A stretch of DNA of 64,000 nucleotides from Streptomyces sp. NBC_00510 (lineage in GTDB: Bacteria; Actinomycetota; Actinomycetes; Streptomycetales; Streptomycetaceae). The position numbers and the translations under genes were made by a program. Below are positions 38,744-46,657 of this stretch, in pieces. The notes below the pieces were generated by a model that did no database searches, was not told the DNA's origin, and saw only the letters and a list, made by a program, of their open reading frames with translations. The stretch's first letter is position 1, and every line of letters begins with the position of its first letter. The stretch spans positions 7,612,001 to 7,676,000 of the forward strand of contig CP107851.1 of the NCBI GenBank assembly GCA_036013505.1, read 5' to 3'.

Positions 38744-38807
38744 GCGCAACGAATCGCCGCTGTCGGGCCCCGGCGCGCAACGAATCGGCGGTCGGTGCGC
38801 AACGGAC
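38744..38807. promoter_or_regulatory. three phased GCGCAACG repeats upstream of davA
   Basis: GCGCAACGAATCG at 38744-38756 and 38775-38787, and GCGCAACGGAC at 38797-38807. Start-to-start spacings of 31 and 22 bp are close to three and two helical turns, so all three lie on about the same DNA face, as Lrp-type octamers need. They occupy the 186-bp gap between the Lrp gene and davA. Confidence 0.6.
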
Positions 38808-38887
38808 GCGTCTTGTCGCCACGACGCCCGGAATCGTACCGTCGAGGCAGACCCGGAACAGGCTTCCCACCAGGCGAAAGAGGCTTC

Positions 38888-39688
38888 ATGGCGCCGCTGC
38901 GCACCGCGCTGTACCAAGGCCCGAGCGGCGTCCCCTCCTCCGTGGACGACAGCCTGGCCGCGCTCGACGCCGCCGCGCGCCGGGCCTCGGCCGCGGGAGC
39001 CCGCCTGCTCGTCACGCCCGAGATGTACCTGACCGGCTACGCCCTCGGCGACGCGGTCCCGGGCCTCGCCGAGGCGGCCGACGGGCCCGCCGCCGCCCGG
39101 GTCGGCCGGATCGCCGCCGAGCACGGCCTGGGCATCGTCTACGGCTACCCCGAGCGCGACGGCTGCGGCGTCTTCAACTCCGCCCAGCTGATCGGCCCGG
39201 ACGGCGAACGCCTCGCCAACTACCGCAAGACCCACCTCTTCGGCGACTTCGAGCGCACCTGGTTCACCCCCGGCGACGACGCCGTCGTCCAGGCCGAACT
39301 CGACGGCGTCCGGATCGGCATCCTCATCTGCTACGACGTCGAGTTCCCGGAGACCGTGCGGGCCCACGCCCTCGCCGGCACCCAGCTGCTCGCCGTGCCC
39401 ACCGCGCTGATGCGGCCCTTCGAGTTCGTCCCGCAGACCCTGGTGCCGGCCCGCGCGTACGAGAGCCAGCTGCACGTCGCCTACGCCAACCGCTGCGGCC
39501 CCGAGGGCGATTTCGACTTCGCGGGGCAGAGCTGCCTCGCCGGACCCGACGGCGCCGTACGCGCCCGGGCCGGAGCCACCGAGGAACTGGTCGTCGCCGA
39601 CGCCGACCCGGATCTCCTGCGCGCGGTCCGCGAGGAGACGCCCTACCTCGAGGACCGCCGCCCCGAGCTGTACCGCTCGCTGGGCTGA
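38888..39688 (+). CDS. davA: carbon-nitrogen hydrolase, probable 5-aminopentanamidase
   Basis: 266 aa nitrilase-superfamily amidase. The triad is complete: Glu in VTPEMYLTGY (near 45), Lys in YRKTHLFGDFE (near 113) and Cys in ICYDVEFPE (near 149). Size and context (directly before a lysine 2-monooxygenase homologue) point to DavA, which hydrolyses 5-aminovaleramide to 5-aminovalerate in lysine catabolism. The assignment rests on neighbourhood as well as family, so another short-chain amide is possible. Start ATG 38888 with AAAGAGG upstream. Confidence 0.8.
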   Translation: MAPLRTALYQGPSGVPSSVDDSLAALDAAARRASAAGARLLVTPEMYLTGYALGDAVPGLAEAADGPAAARVGRIAAEHGLGIVYGYPERDGCGVFNSAQLIGPDGERLANYRKTHLFGDFERTWFTPGDDAVVQAELDGVRIGILICYDVEFPETVRAHALAGTQLLAVPTALMRPFEFVPQTLVPARAYESQLHVAYANRCGPEGDFDFAGQSCLAGPDGAVRARAGATEELVVADADPDLLRAVREETPYLEDRRPELYRSLG

Positions 39689-39743
39689 TCCCCGCCCCCG
39701 CCACCGCCCCGCTTCACCGCTTCACAGCCAGGAGAACCACGCC

Positions 39744-41450
39744 ATGACGTCCACGGTGCCCACCGCGGTCCACGACGAGCAGCACCCCGAGGTGCGGTCG
39801 GCCCCGCCGATCACCATGTTCGGCCCGGACTTCCCTTTCGCCTACGACGACTTCCTGGCGAGCGCCGCGGGCCTCGGCTCCATACCGGCGACCGGGCACG
39901 GCGCGGAGGTCGCGGTCATCGGCGGCGGCCTGTCAGGCATCGTCGCCGCGTACGAGCTGATGAAGATGGGCCTGAGGCCCGTCGTCTACGAGGCCGACCG
40001 GATCGGCGGCCGGCTGCGCACCGTCGGCTTCGAGGGCTGCGACGAGAACCTGACCGCGGAGATGGGCGCGATGCGCTTCCCGCCGTCCTCCACCGCCCTG
40101 CAGCACTACATCGACCTGGTGGGCCTGGAGACCACGCCGTTCCCCAACCCGCTGGCCCCCGAGACCCCGTCGACCGTCGTCGACCTCAAGGGCGAGTCCC
40201 ACTACGCGCAGACCATCGACGACCTGCCCCAGGTCTACCGCGACGTCGCGCACGCCTGGAACGCCTGCCTGGAGGAGGGCGCGGACTTCTCCGACATGAA
40301 CCGCGCCATGCGTGAGCGCGACGTCCCGCGCATCCGCGAGATCTGGGCGAAGCTGGTCGAGAAGCTCGACAACCAGACCTTCTACGGGTTCCTCTGCGAC
40401 TCCGAGGCGTTCAAGTCCTTCCGCCACCGCGAGATCTTCGGCCAGGTCGGCTTCGGCACCGGCGGCTGGGACACCGACTTCCCCAACTCCATCCTGGAGA
40501 TCCTGCGCGTCGTCTACACCGAGGCCGACGACCACCACCGCGGCATCGTCGGCGGCAGTCAGCAGCTGCCGCTGCGGCTGTGGGAGCGCGAACCGCAGAA
40601 GATCGTCCACTGGCCGCTGGGTACCTCGCTGAAGTCCCTGCACGGCGGCCACCCCCGCCCGGCCGTGACCCGCCTGCACCGCACCGCCGGCAACCGGATC
40701 ACCGTCACCGACGCCGACGGGGACATCCGCACCTACCGTGCGGCGATCTTCACCGCGCAGAGCTGGATGCTGCTCAGCAAGATCGACTGCGACGACTCGC
40801 TCTTCCCGATCGACCACTGGACGGCGATCGAGCGCACCCACTACATGGAGTCCAGCAAGCTCTTCGTCCCGGTCGACCGGCCGTTCTGGCTGGACAAGGA
40901 CGAGCAGACGGGCCGCGACGTGATGAGCATGACGCTCACCGACCGCATGACCCGCGGCACCTACCTGCTGGACAACGGCCCCGACGAGCCGGCCGTGATC
41001 TGCCTGTCGTACACGTGGTGCGACGACAGCCTCAAGTGGCTGCCGCTGAGCGCGTCCGAGCGCATGGAGGTCATGCTCAAGTCGCTCGGCGAGATCTACC
41101 CGAAGGTCGACATCCGGGGGCACATCATCGGCAACCCGGTGACCGTGTCCTGGGAGAACGAGCCCTACTTCATGGGCGCGTTCAAGGCGAACCTGCCCGG
41201 TCACTACCGCTACCAGCGGCGCCTGTTCACCCACTTCATGCAGGACACCCTCCCCGAGGACAAGCGCGGCATCTACCTCGCAGGCGACGACATCTCCTGG
41301 ACCGCGGGCTGGGCCGAGGGCGCCGTGCAGACCGCGCTCAACGCCGTGTGGGGCGTGATGCACCAGTTCGGCGGCACCACGGACCCGACCAACCCGGGCC
41401 CGGGCGACCTCTACGACGAGATCGCGCCGGTCATGCTCGACGAGGACTGA
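39744..41450 (+). CDS. davB: FAD-dependent lysine 2-monooxygenase homologue
   Basis: 568 aa flavin amine oxidase family. Rossmann dinucleotide motif VAVIGGGLSGIVAAYELMKMG near 55-75, the RIGGRLRT substrate segment, and the C-terminal FAD motif GIYLAGDDISWTAGWAEGAVQTALNAVWG. From memory it resembles Pseudomonas putida DavB along its length (ITMFGPDFPFAYDDF, FPNPL, DFPNSILEI, SLTDRMTRGTYL-like block), converting L-lysine with O2 to 5-aminovaleramide. CAGGAGA precedes the ATG. Located 55 bp after davA, so both form an operon, probably regulated by the adjacent Lrp protein. Confidence 0.85.
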   Translation: MTSTVPTAVHDEQHPEVRSAPPITMFGPDFPFAYDDFLASAAGLGSIPATGHGAEVAVIGGGLSGIVAAYELMKMGLRPVVYEADRIGGRLRTVGFEGCDENLTAEMGAMRFPPSSTALQHYIDLVGLETTPFPNPLAPETPSTVVDLKGESHYAQTIDDLPQVYRDVAHAWNACLEEGADFSDMNRAMRERDVPRIREIWAKLVEKLDNQTFYGFLCDSEAFKSFRHREIFGQVGFGTGGWDTDFPNSILEILRVVYTEADDHHRGIVGGSQQLPLRLWEREPQKIVHWPLGTSLKSLHGGHPRPAVTRLHRTAGNRITVTDADGDIRTYRAAIFTAQSWMLLSKIDCDDSLFPIDHWTAIERTHYMESSKLFVPVDRPFWLDKDEQTGRDVMSMTLTDRMTRGTYLLDNGPDEPAVICLSYTWCDDSLKWLPLSASERMEVMLKSLGEIYPKVDIRGHIIGNPVTVSWENEPYFMGAFKANLPGHYRYQRRLFTHFMQDTLPEDKRGIYLAGDDISWTAGWAEGAVQTALNAVWGVMHQFGGTTDPTNPGPGDLYDEIAPVMLDED

Positions 41451-41461
41451 CACGCCACCCC

Positions 41462-42151
41462 TCAGCGGCCCAGCGGGGTCAGCAGGAAGCGCCCCACCAG
41501 CCCGACCCCGGAGTCGAGCTTCTCGGCGAACTCCTCGTACACCTCGGGCAGTCCGCGCAGGGACCACAGCACGCGGGACGCGGCCCACGCCGCGTCCCGC
41601 GCGCGTTCCAGGCTCCAGGAACCGGCGAGATGGGTCAGCGGGTCGGCGAGGTCCAGCAGATCGGGGCCGGGCATCAGCTCCTCCCTGACGCGTTCCTCCA
41701 CGGACGTCAGCAGATCGCCCACGCGGTCGAAGTCCCGTTCCAGGGAAGGCGGCTCGCACCCCAGGGCGGAGCAGGTGTCCACCACCGCGAGCGCCAGGTC
41801 GTGACCCACGTGCGCGTTGATCCCGGCCAGCGCGAACTGCAGCGGGCGGACGCCTCGGTGCCCGCGCAACTGCAGCAGCGGCCGCCAGCAGGCCGGGACG
41901 GCACGGCGGTCGGTCGCGCCGTCGACCGCCCGCAGGTAACGGGCGGCGAAACGGGCGGCCAGCACGGCGGCGGCGACGGGATCACCGAAGCCGCCCGCCG
42001 CCAGCCGGCCGTCCATTTCCTCCGTGACCGACAGGTAGACACGGTTGAACACCGCCACCCCGTCCCCCGGCGGGAGCGTCGTGCCGAGCGCGCGCATGCG
42101 CGCCACCACCTGGCCCACCCCCACCGGGGCCGGCCGCCGTGCCGTCGTCAT
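41462..42151 (-). CDS. DUF5995 family protein
   Basis: 229 aa, mainly helical and cytosolic. Conserved features include VVARMRALGTTLPPGDGVAVFNRVYL, FAARYLRAVD, FALAGINAHVGHDLALAVVDTC and the C-terminal AWAASRVLW. The paired histidines in NAHVGHDL could bind a metal or haem, but no function is known. Start ATG at 42151; longer frames reach 42337 without support. It converges with davB, 11 bp away, with no hairpin between. Confidence 0.75.
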   Translation of the reverse strand: MTTARRPAPVGVGQVVARMRALGTTLPPGDGVAVFNRVYLSVTEEMDGRLAAGGFGDPVAAAVLAARFAARYLRAVDGATDRRAVPACWRPLLQLRGHRGVRPLQFALAGINAHVGHDLALAVVDTCSALGCEPPSLERDFDRVGDLLTSVEERVREELMPGPDLLDLADPLTHLAGSWSLERARDAAWAASRVLWSLRGLPEVYEEFAEKLDSGVGLVGRFLLTPLGR

Positions 42152-42221
42152 GGGCACAGCGTCCCAGCAGGCCGGGCGGCGTGCGCGGTACGGCGGCCGT
42201 GGCGTCCCCGGATCGGGTGAG

Positions 42222-43085
42222 TCAGAGCGCGCCCGCGTCGCGGGCCGTCCACACCGACGGATACTGCGGGCGGAAGCCCAGCTCCTCCCTGATGCGCAGG
42301 TTCGACACCACGCCGTCCCACGGATCGTCCGACGCACGCTCCGCCATGCCGCCAGGGACCTCGGCGCCGTTCACCCAGTGCAGTTCCACCGCCGACACCG
42401 GCGCGTCGTCGGCGATGTTGTACGCCCGGCCTCCGATGCCGGGGGCCCGCAGCAGCCGCAGCAGGCCCTGGGCCACGTCCGCGTGGTGCACCATGTGCAG
42501 CCGCTGGTGCGCCGCCCAGCCGCCCGCCCAGCGCAGGGACTGCGCCAGGTGCGGATCGCCGTCGCCGTACACGAAGGCCAGCCGGCCGATGCGGACGTCC
42601 AGGCCCAGCTCGCGGTGGAGCTCCAGCAGCCCCCGCTCGGCCTCCGCCTTCGACGCGGGGTACGCGCCCCACATCGGGCCGCCCGGCACGCTCGGGTCGT
42701 CCTCCACCAGGGGGCGGCCCCGGCCCTCGCCGTACACCAGGTTCGTGCTCGCCTGCACGAAACGCGTCGCCTCGGCCTCGGCGGCCGCCCGCGCCAGGGC
42801 CAGCGTGGCATCGCGGTTCACCGCCCAGGTGCCTTCCTCGGAGCCGTCCCGGAACACCGCCGCCAGGTGCACGACCGTGTCCACGCCCGCCAGGGCCTTG
42901 CGCAGGTCCTCCGGGTCCCGCAGGTCCCCGGTCGCGATCCGCGCCCCCAGCCGGGCGAGCCCCTCGCCCCGTTCCGCGTCCCGCACGAGCACCCGCACCT
43001 CCTCGCCCGGGCGGCACCACTGCAGCAGCCTCGGCACGAAGCGGCTGCCGACCCGACCGGTCGCCCCCGTCACCAGCGTCAGCAT
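42222..43085 (-). CDS. NAD(P)-dependent epimerase / extended SDR
   Basis: 287 aa. The Rossmann motif is VTGATGRVGSRFVPRLL at residues 4-20 and the catalytic YxxxK is YPASKAE (near 140). RLAFVYGDGD and the C-terminal SNLRIREELGFRPQYPS are usual in sugar-nucleotide-epimerase-like SDRs. Substrate unknown. ATG 43085, preceded by GAGAGGGGACCGAGG. Divergent from an XRE regulator, a pairing common for SDRs controlled by such regulators. Confidence 0.82.
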   Translation of the reverse strand: MLTLVTGATGRVGSRFVPRLLQWCRPGEEVRVLVRDAERGEGLARLGARIATGDLRDPEDLRKALAGVDTVVHLAAVFRDGSEEGTWAVNRDATLALARAAAEAEATRFVQASTNLVYGEGRGRPLVEDDPSVPGGPMWGAYPASKAEAERGLLELHRELGLDVRIGRLAFVYGDGDPHLAQSLRWAGGWAAHQRLHMVHHADVAQGLLRLLRAPGIGGRAYNIADDAPVSAVELHWVNGAEVPGGMAERASDDPWDGVVSNLRIREELGFRPQYPSVWTARDAGAL

Positions 43086-43212
43086 CCTCGGTCCCCTCTC
43101 GTCGCCGTCATGCGACCAGGCTGCGGCGGCCTGCGGCGCCGCGGGAGAGACCTCCGCATCCGGGGACCGACACTCCCTGGATAAGGTCCCGGCCCGGCGG
43201 GATGCTTGAAAC

Positions 43213-44079
43213 GTGGACATCGACCGCGCGCAGCTCGCCGACTTCCTGCGCCGCAGCCGCGCCCGCCTCGCCCCCTCCGACGTGGGCCTGGCGGTCGGCC
43301 TCCGGCGGCGCACCCCCGGGCTGCGCCGCGAGGAGGTCGCCCAGCTCGCCGGGATGTCCGCGGACTACTACACCCGGCTCGAGCAGTCACGGGGCCCCCG
43401 GCCGTCCCGGCAGATCCTGGGCGCGCTCGCCCGTGCGCTGCGCCTGTCCGAGGACGAACGGGACCACCTCTTCCACCTGGCCGGCGAGGAACCGCCCCGT
43501 GACACCCGCGACGTCGGCGACGTCGGCGCCACGGGGCACGTACGGCCCGGGCTGCTGCTGGTGCTGGACCGGCTCGACGACACCCCGGCGCAGGTCGTCA
43601 GCGACGCGGGGGACGTCCTCGCCCAGAACGCGATGGCCGCGGCGCTCGTCGGCGACGCGGCCTCCCGGCCGCCGGGGGAGCGCAACATCGTCCGCCGCTT
43701 CTTCCTCGACCCGGCGGCGCGCGAACTCTTCCCTCCGGGGGACCGGGAGGAGCACGCCCGGCGTCACGTCGCCCACCTGCGCGCGGTGCTGGCCGCCCGG
43801 CCCGACGACGCGCGCGCGGGCGCGCTGGTCGCGGAACTGCGGGGGCGCAGCGCCGAGTTCTCGAGGCTGTGGGACGAGCACGAGGTCGCCGTGCGGCGCG
43901 CGGATGTGAAGCGGTTCCAGCATCCGGTGGTGGGGCTGATGGAGCTGGAGTGCGAGGTGCTGCTCAGTGCGGAGCATGATCAGCGGTTGATCGTGTACAC
44001 GGCGCGGCCGGGGAGCGAGTCCTACGAGCGGTTGCGGTTGCTTCGCGTTGTGGGCCTGCAGGACCTTGCGGTGCGGTGA
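43213..44079 (+). CDS. XRE/MmyB-type transcriptional regulator
   Basis: 288 aa. N-terminal HTH_31 (RTPGLRREEVAQLAGMSADYYTRLEQ, about 33-58) followed by the MmyB-like ligand domain (from about 115: LDRLDDTPAQVVSDAGDVLAQN...). The VKRFQHPVVGLMELECEVL block is typical. Ligands are probably fatty-acid-like or aromatic but are unknown here. GTG 43213. It is divergent from the SDR gene with 127 bp between starts. Confidence 0.88.
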   Translation: MDIDRAQLADFLRRSRARLAPSDVGLAVGLRRRTPGLRREEVAQLAGMSADYYTRLEQSRGPRPSRQILGALARALRLSEDERDHLFHLAGEEPPRDTRDVGDVGATGHVRPGLLLVLDRLDDTPAQVVSDAGDVLAQNAMAAALVGDAASRPPGERNIVRRFFLDPAARELFPPGDREEHARRHVAHLRAVLAARPDDARAGALVAELRGRSAEFSRLWDEHEVAVRRADVKRFQHPVVGLMELECEVLLSAEHDQRLIVYTARPGSESYERLRLLRVVGLQDLAVR

Positions 44080-44257
44080 GTTGGTGTGTGCGGGTGCGTT
44101 GTGGTTGCTGTTGGGGGTTTCCCCGCCGCCCTCCCGATTGCCCGGCGCGGTCAGTGCGGGTCTGCGCATCGTGTGCCTGGGTCGGGGCCGCGCCAGCGCA
44201 CGTCCTCAGCGCTCGCGGTTTGGCCCTACGTCATTCGGCACCGCGTTCGCCGCTCGT

Positions 44258-44288
44258 CTCCCCCAGCCTTCGGCCGGGGGGACCCCCA
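44258..44288 (-). repeat. dispersed intergenic repeat, copy 2
   Basis: Reverse-strand copy of the element at 24022: CTCCCCCAGCC-TTCGGCCGGGG followed by GGACCCCCA. Lies in the left arm of the large inverted repeat. Confidence 0.8.
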
Positions 44289-44501
44289 TGGGCGCACCCC
44301 GCCACACCCCCTCCGGTTGTCGGGGCGCATGACGGCCGGTGGGGGGTTAGTAGGGCACTTGCGGCGACCCCGGACCGCCTTCTGACCCCGTCCGGCCGTT
44401 AGTCGCCAACACGACTGGAGGGGGTGTGGCGGGGTGCCCCCGCAGGCGACGAGCGGTGGGCGCGGTGCCGGATGATGTGGGGCAGCGCCGCGAGCGCCGA
44501 G

Positions 44502-44531
44502 GTGGGGGTCCCCCGGCCGAAGGCTGGGGGC
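44502..44531 (+). repeat. dispersed intergenic repeat, copy 3
   Basis: GTGGGGGTCCCCC then GGCCGAAGGCTGGGGGC, nearly identical to the copy at 24022. Lies in the right arm of the large inverted repeat. Confidence 0.8.
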
Positions 44532-44623
44532 GTGCGCCGGCGCGGCACCGACCCACAACGAACGCAGCGAGGCGGTCACTGACCGCGCCGGGCAATCGGG
44601 AGGGAGGGCGGGGGATGCCCGCC

Positions 44624-44729
44624 GCAGGCGCAAACAACCGGCACACAAACACCCGGGCAGCCCGGTGCAGCCACCCGCAGGCGCAAACAACCGGCACACA
44701 AACACCCGGGCAGCCCGGTGCAGCCGCCT
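44624..44729. repeat. two-copy 53-bp tandem repeat
   Basis: Units 44624-44676 and 44677-44729 are identical for their first 49 bases; only the last four differ (ACCC and GCCT). Each contains CAAACAACCGGCACACAAAC and a CCGGG/CCCGG mini-hairpin. The second copy runs into the stop codon of the GNAT gene on the other strand (44728-44730). Confidence 0.9.
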
Positions 44730-45273
44730 AGTCGGCCCACGCCGTGCGCGTGATCGCGTACTCGACCTCGCCGTGCTCGGCGCCCGGCAACGCCTCGTCC
44801 CACTCCTCGTGGAAGACCCGGACGAACGACAGCCCCGCCTTCTCCATCACGCGCCGCGACCGCCCGTTGACGAACATCGTCTCCGCGTGGACGCGCCCCG
44901 CGCCCAGGTCGGTGAAGGCCTTGCGGACCAGCGCGCGGGACCCCTCCGTGGCGTAGCCGCGACCCCAGGCGGCGCGGCGCAGGCGGTACCCGAGTTCGAG
45001 GTCGTCGGCGGGGCCGCCGGGGCGGGGGGTGAGGGCGAACCAGCCGACGAAGTGCCCGGTGGAGAGCTCCTCCGCGGCCCAGACCTGGGAGCGCGCGAAG
45101 CGGGGCAGGACCTCGTGCCGGATGACGTCCGAGGGCGTGGGGCGGCCGTTGCCCAGGTAGCGCATGACCTCGGGGTCGCTGTCGAGCGCGACGAGCAGTT
45201 CGGCGTCCGCGTCGGTGTCGGTGAAGTGCCGCAGCCGCAGCCGTTCCGTCTCCAGGAAGATCCGCATGTGCAT
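44728..45273 (-). CDS. GNAT acetyltransferase (RimJ-like)
   Basis: 181 aa, Acetyltransf_3 type: begins RIFLETERLRLRHFTDTDAD, has ELGYRLRRAAWGRGYATEGSRALV (motif A, near 95-118) and NGRSRRVMEKAGLSFV (motif B). These modify N-termini, antibiotics or small molecules; target unknown. ATG 45273 or 45267 could start it; neither has a good Shine-Dalgarno. It lies 10 bp after the MFS gene on the same strand, so both are probably one transcript. Confidence 0.8.
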   Translation of the reverse strand: MHMRIFLETERLRLRHFTDTDADAELLVALDSDPEVMRYLGNGRPTPSDVIRHEVLPRFARSQVWAAEELSTGHFVGWFALTPRPGGPADDLELGYRLRRAAWGRGYATEGSRALVRKAFTDLGAGRVHAETMFVNGRSRRVMEKAGLSFVRVFHEEWDEALPGAEHGEVEYAITRTAWAD

Positions 45274-45283
45274 GAGCGGCACG

Positions 45284-46510
45284 CTAGGCCTGCGGGGTCG
45301 TCGCCGCCACGGGTTTGCGGTCGCCCTCCACGGAGACGGTGCCCGCGCGCCGGAGCACGCCCGCGCCCACGGCGAGCCCGGCGGCGAGCAGGGTGACGAG
45401 GCCGAAGGAGACCTGCAGGGAGCTGGCCTCCGCGATGGAGCCGATGGCGGCCGGTGCGACCAGGCCGGAGGTGTAGGTGACCGTGGCGACGCCCGCGATG
45501 GCCTGGCTCGGGTTGGGCCCGCTGCGGCCGGCCGCGGCGAAGCACAGCGGCACGACGACGGCGATGCCCACCCCGATGAGGGCGAAGCCCACGATGGTGG
45601 TGACCTGCGTGGACGCCGTGGCGACGAGGACGCCGCCCACCGTGGCGAGCAGGCCGCCGAAGCGTACGGTGCGGACCGGCCCGAAACGGCGGACGACGAG
45701 GTCGCCGAGGAGGCGGGACACGGCCATGGTGCACGCGAAGGCGGTGTAGGACGCGGCGGCGACGCCGGGGGAGGCGCCGGCGATGTCACGGAGGTAGACC
45801 GCGCTCCAGTCCATGCTGGCGCCCTCGGCGAAGACGGCGCAGAAACCGATGGCGCCGATGACCAGGGCCGCGCGGGGCGGCAGGGCGAAGCGCGCGGGGG
45901 CCTCCTCCGACGCGGCGGGCCGCAGGTCGAGCACTCCGCCGCAGACCACCTGGCCCAGCACGACGAGCAGGACGGCCGCGGCGGTGAGGTGGACGCGCGC
46001 GTCGAGTTCCGCGTGGGCGGCGAGGACGCCGAAGAGGGAGCCGAGCAGGGTGCCGGCGCTCCACATGCCGTGCAGGCCGGACATGATCGAGCGGCCGAGG
46101 CGTTCCTCGACCTCGACGCCCTGGGCGTTCATGACGACGTCGGCCATGCCGGCCGAGGCCCCGTACACGAGCATCGCCCCGCACAGCCAGCCCAGTCCGG
46201 AGGAGAGGGCGGGCAGCGCCAGCGAGGCGCACCACAGACCCAGCAGGAGGCGCAGGGCGTTGCGCATGCCCATGTGGTGGGCGACGCGGGCGGCGAGCGG
46301 CATCGCGACGGAGGCGCCGAGGGCCGCGAAGACGAGCGCGAAGCCGAGCTGTCCGGCGCTGAGCCCCGCGTGCTCCTGGATCCAGGGCACCCGGGTGGCG
46401 AAGCTGCCGGTCACCGCGCCGTGCACGGCGAACACCGCGGCGACGGCGAGATGGGCGCGCCGCAGTCGCGGGTCGGTCTTCCCCGTCGGGGTCGTCGGCT
46501 TCGTCGGCAT
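45284..46510 (-). CDS. MFS transporter
   Basis: 408 aa with about 12 hydrophobic helices in two halves separated by a charged loop (DLRPAASEEAPARFAL, about 205-220). GALAF-type motifs: FATRVPWIQEHAGLSAGQLGFAL in the first half is typical of the YbjJ/inner-membrane MFS group; second half has RLLGDLVVRRFGPVR. The C-terminal tail is polar. GGAGGGAAC directly precedes the ATG at 46510. It is divergent from a ROK repressor with a palindromic operator between, so the cargo may be a sugar or sugar derivative; this is an inference. Confidence 0.85.
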   Translation of the reverse strand: MPTKPTTPTGKTDPRLRRAHLAVAAVFAVHGAVTGSFATRVPWIQEHAGLSAGQLGFALVFAALGASVAMPLAARVAHHMGMRNALRLLLGLWCASLALPALSSGLGWLCGAMLVYGASAGMADVVMNAQGVEVEERLGRSIMSGLHGMWSAGTLLGSLFGVLAAHAELDARVHLTAAAVLLVVLGQVVCGGVLDLRPAASEEAPARFALPPRAALVIGAIGFCAVFAEGASMDWSAVYLRDIAGASPGVAAASYTAFACTMAVSRLLGDLVVRRFGPVRTVRFGGLLATVGGVLVATASTQVTTIVGFALIGVGIAVVVPLCFAAAGRSGPNPSQAIAGVATVTYTSGLVAPAAIGSIAEASSLQVSFGLVTLLAAGLAVGAGVLRRAGTVSVEGDRKPVAATTPQA

Positions 46511-46552
46511 GTTCCCTCCAGTCTGGTCCCGCCGTGCTCGGGCCATAAATTA

Positions 46553-46569
46553 TCAGGCAGGCTTCCTGA
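46553..46569. promoter_or_regulatory. probable ROK operator between MFS and ROK genes
   Basis: TCAGGCAGGCTTCCTGA, a 17-bp palindrome with seven of eight pairs matching around one central base. It sits in the only AT-rich stretch of the divergent region, close to ATAATTTATGG reading toward the MFS gene and TAGACT (46574-46579) reading toward the ROK gene, so binding could cover both promoters. Confidence 0.65.
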
Positions 46570-46657
46570 AAGATAGACTGCCTCCTGCCGCGGTCCCGCA
46601 CCGGGCCCCCTCTCGCCCGCCTCGCACCCGCGCGACGGCTTCTGGAAGGATCCGTCC

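Larger units (their letters stand above)
44131..44602. repeat. large imperfect inverted repeat
   Basis: The outer ends are 26-bp perfect inverted copies (44131-44156 with 44577-44602). The inner ends are 21-bp perfect inverted copies (44294-44314 with 44417-44437). Sequence between them in the two arms is clearly related. Each arm holds one copy of the dispersed repeat, but at a different place within the arm. Smaller inverted similarity continues toward the centre (GACGGCCGG near 44331 and CCGGCCGT near 44392). No transposase gene and no target duplication were seen. Confidence 0.75.
44080..44727. other. 648-bp repeat-rich spacer
   Basis: No gene is supported. It contains a nested inverted repeat (44131-44602), two copies of the dispersed repeat also found at 24 kb, and a 53-bp tandem duplication at the right end that runs to the stop codon of the GNAT gene. 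Open frames in both directions are low complexity and interrupted by repeat boundaries. Confidence 0.75.

Noticed and set aside
44624..44729. CRISPR-like direct repeats
   Set aside because: Only two immediately adjacent 53-bp copies with no spacers and no cas genes: a tandem duplication.
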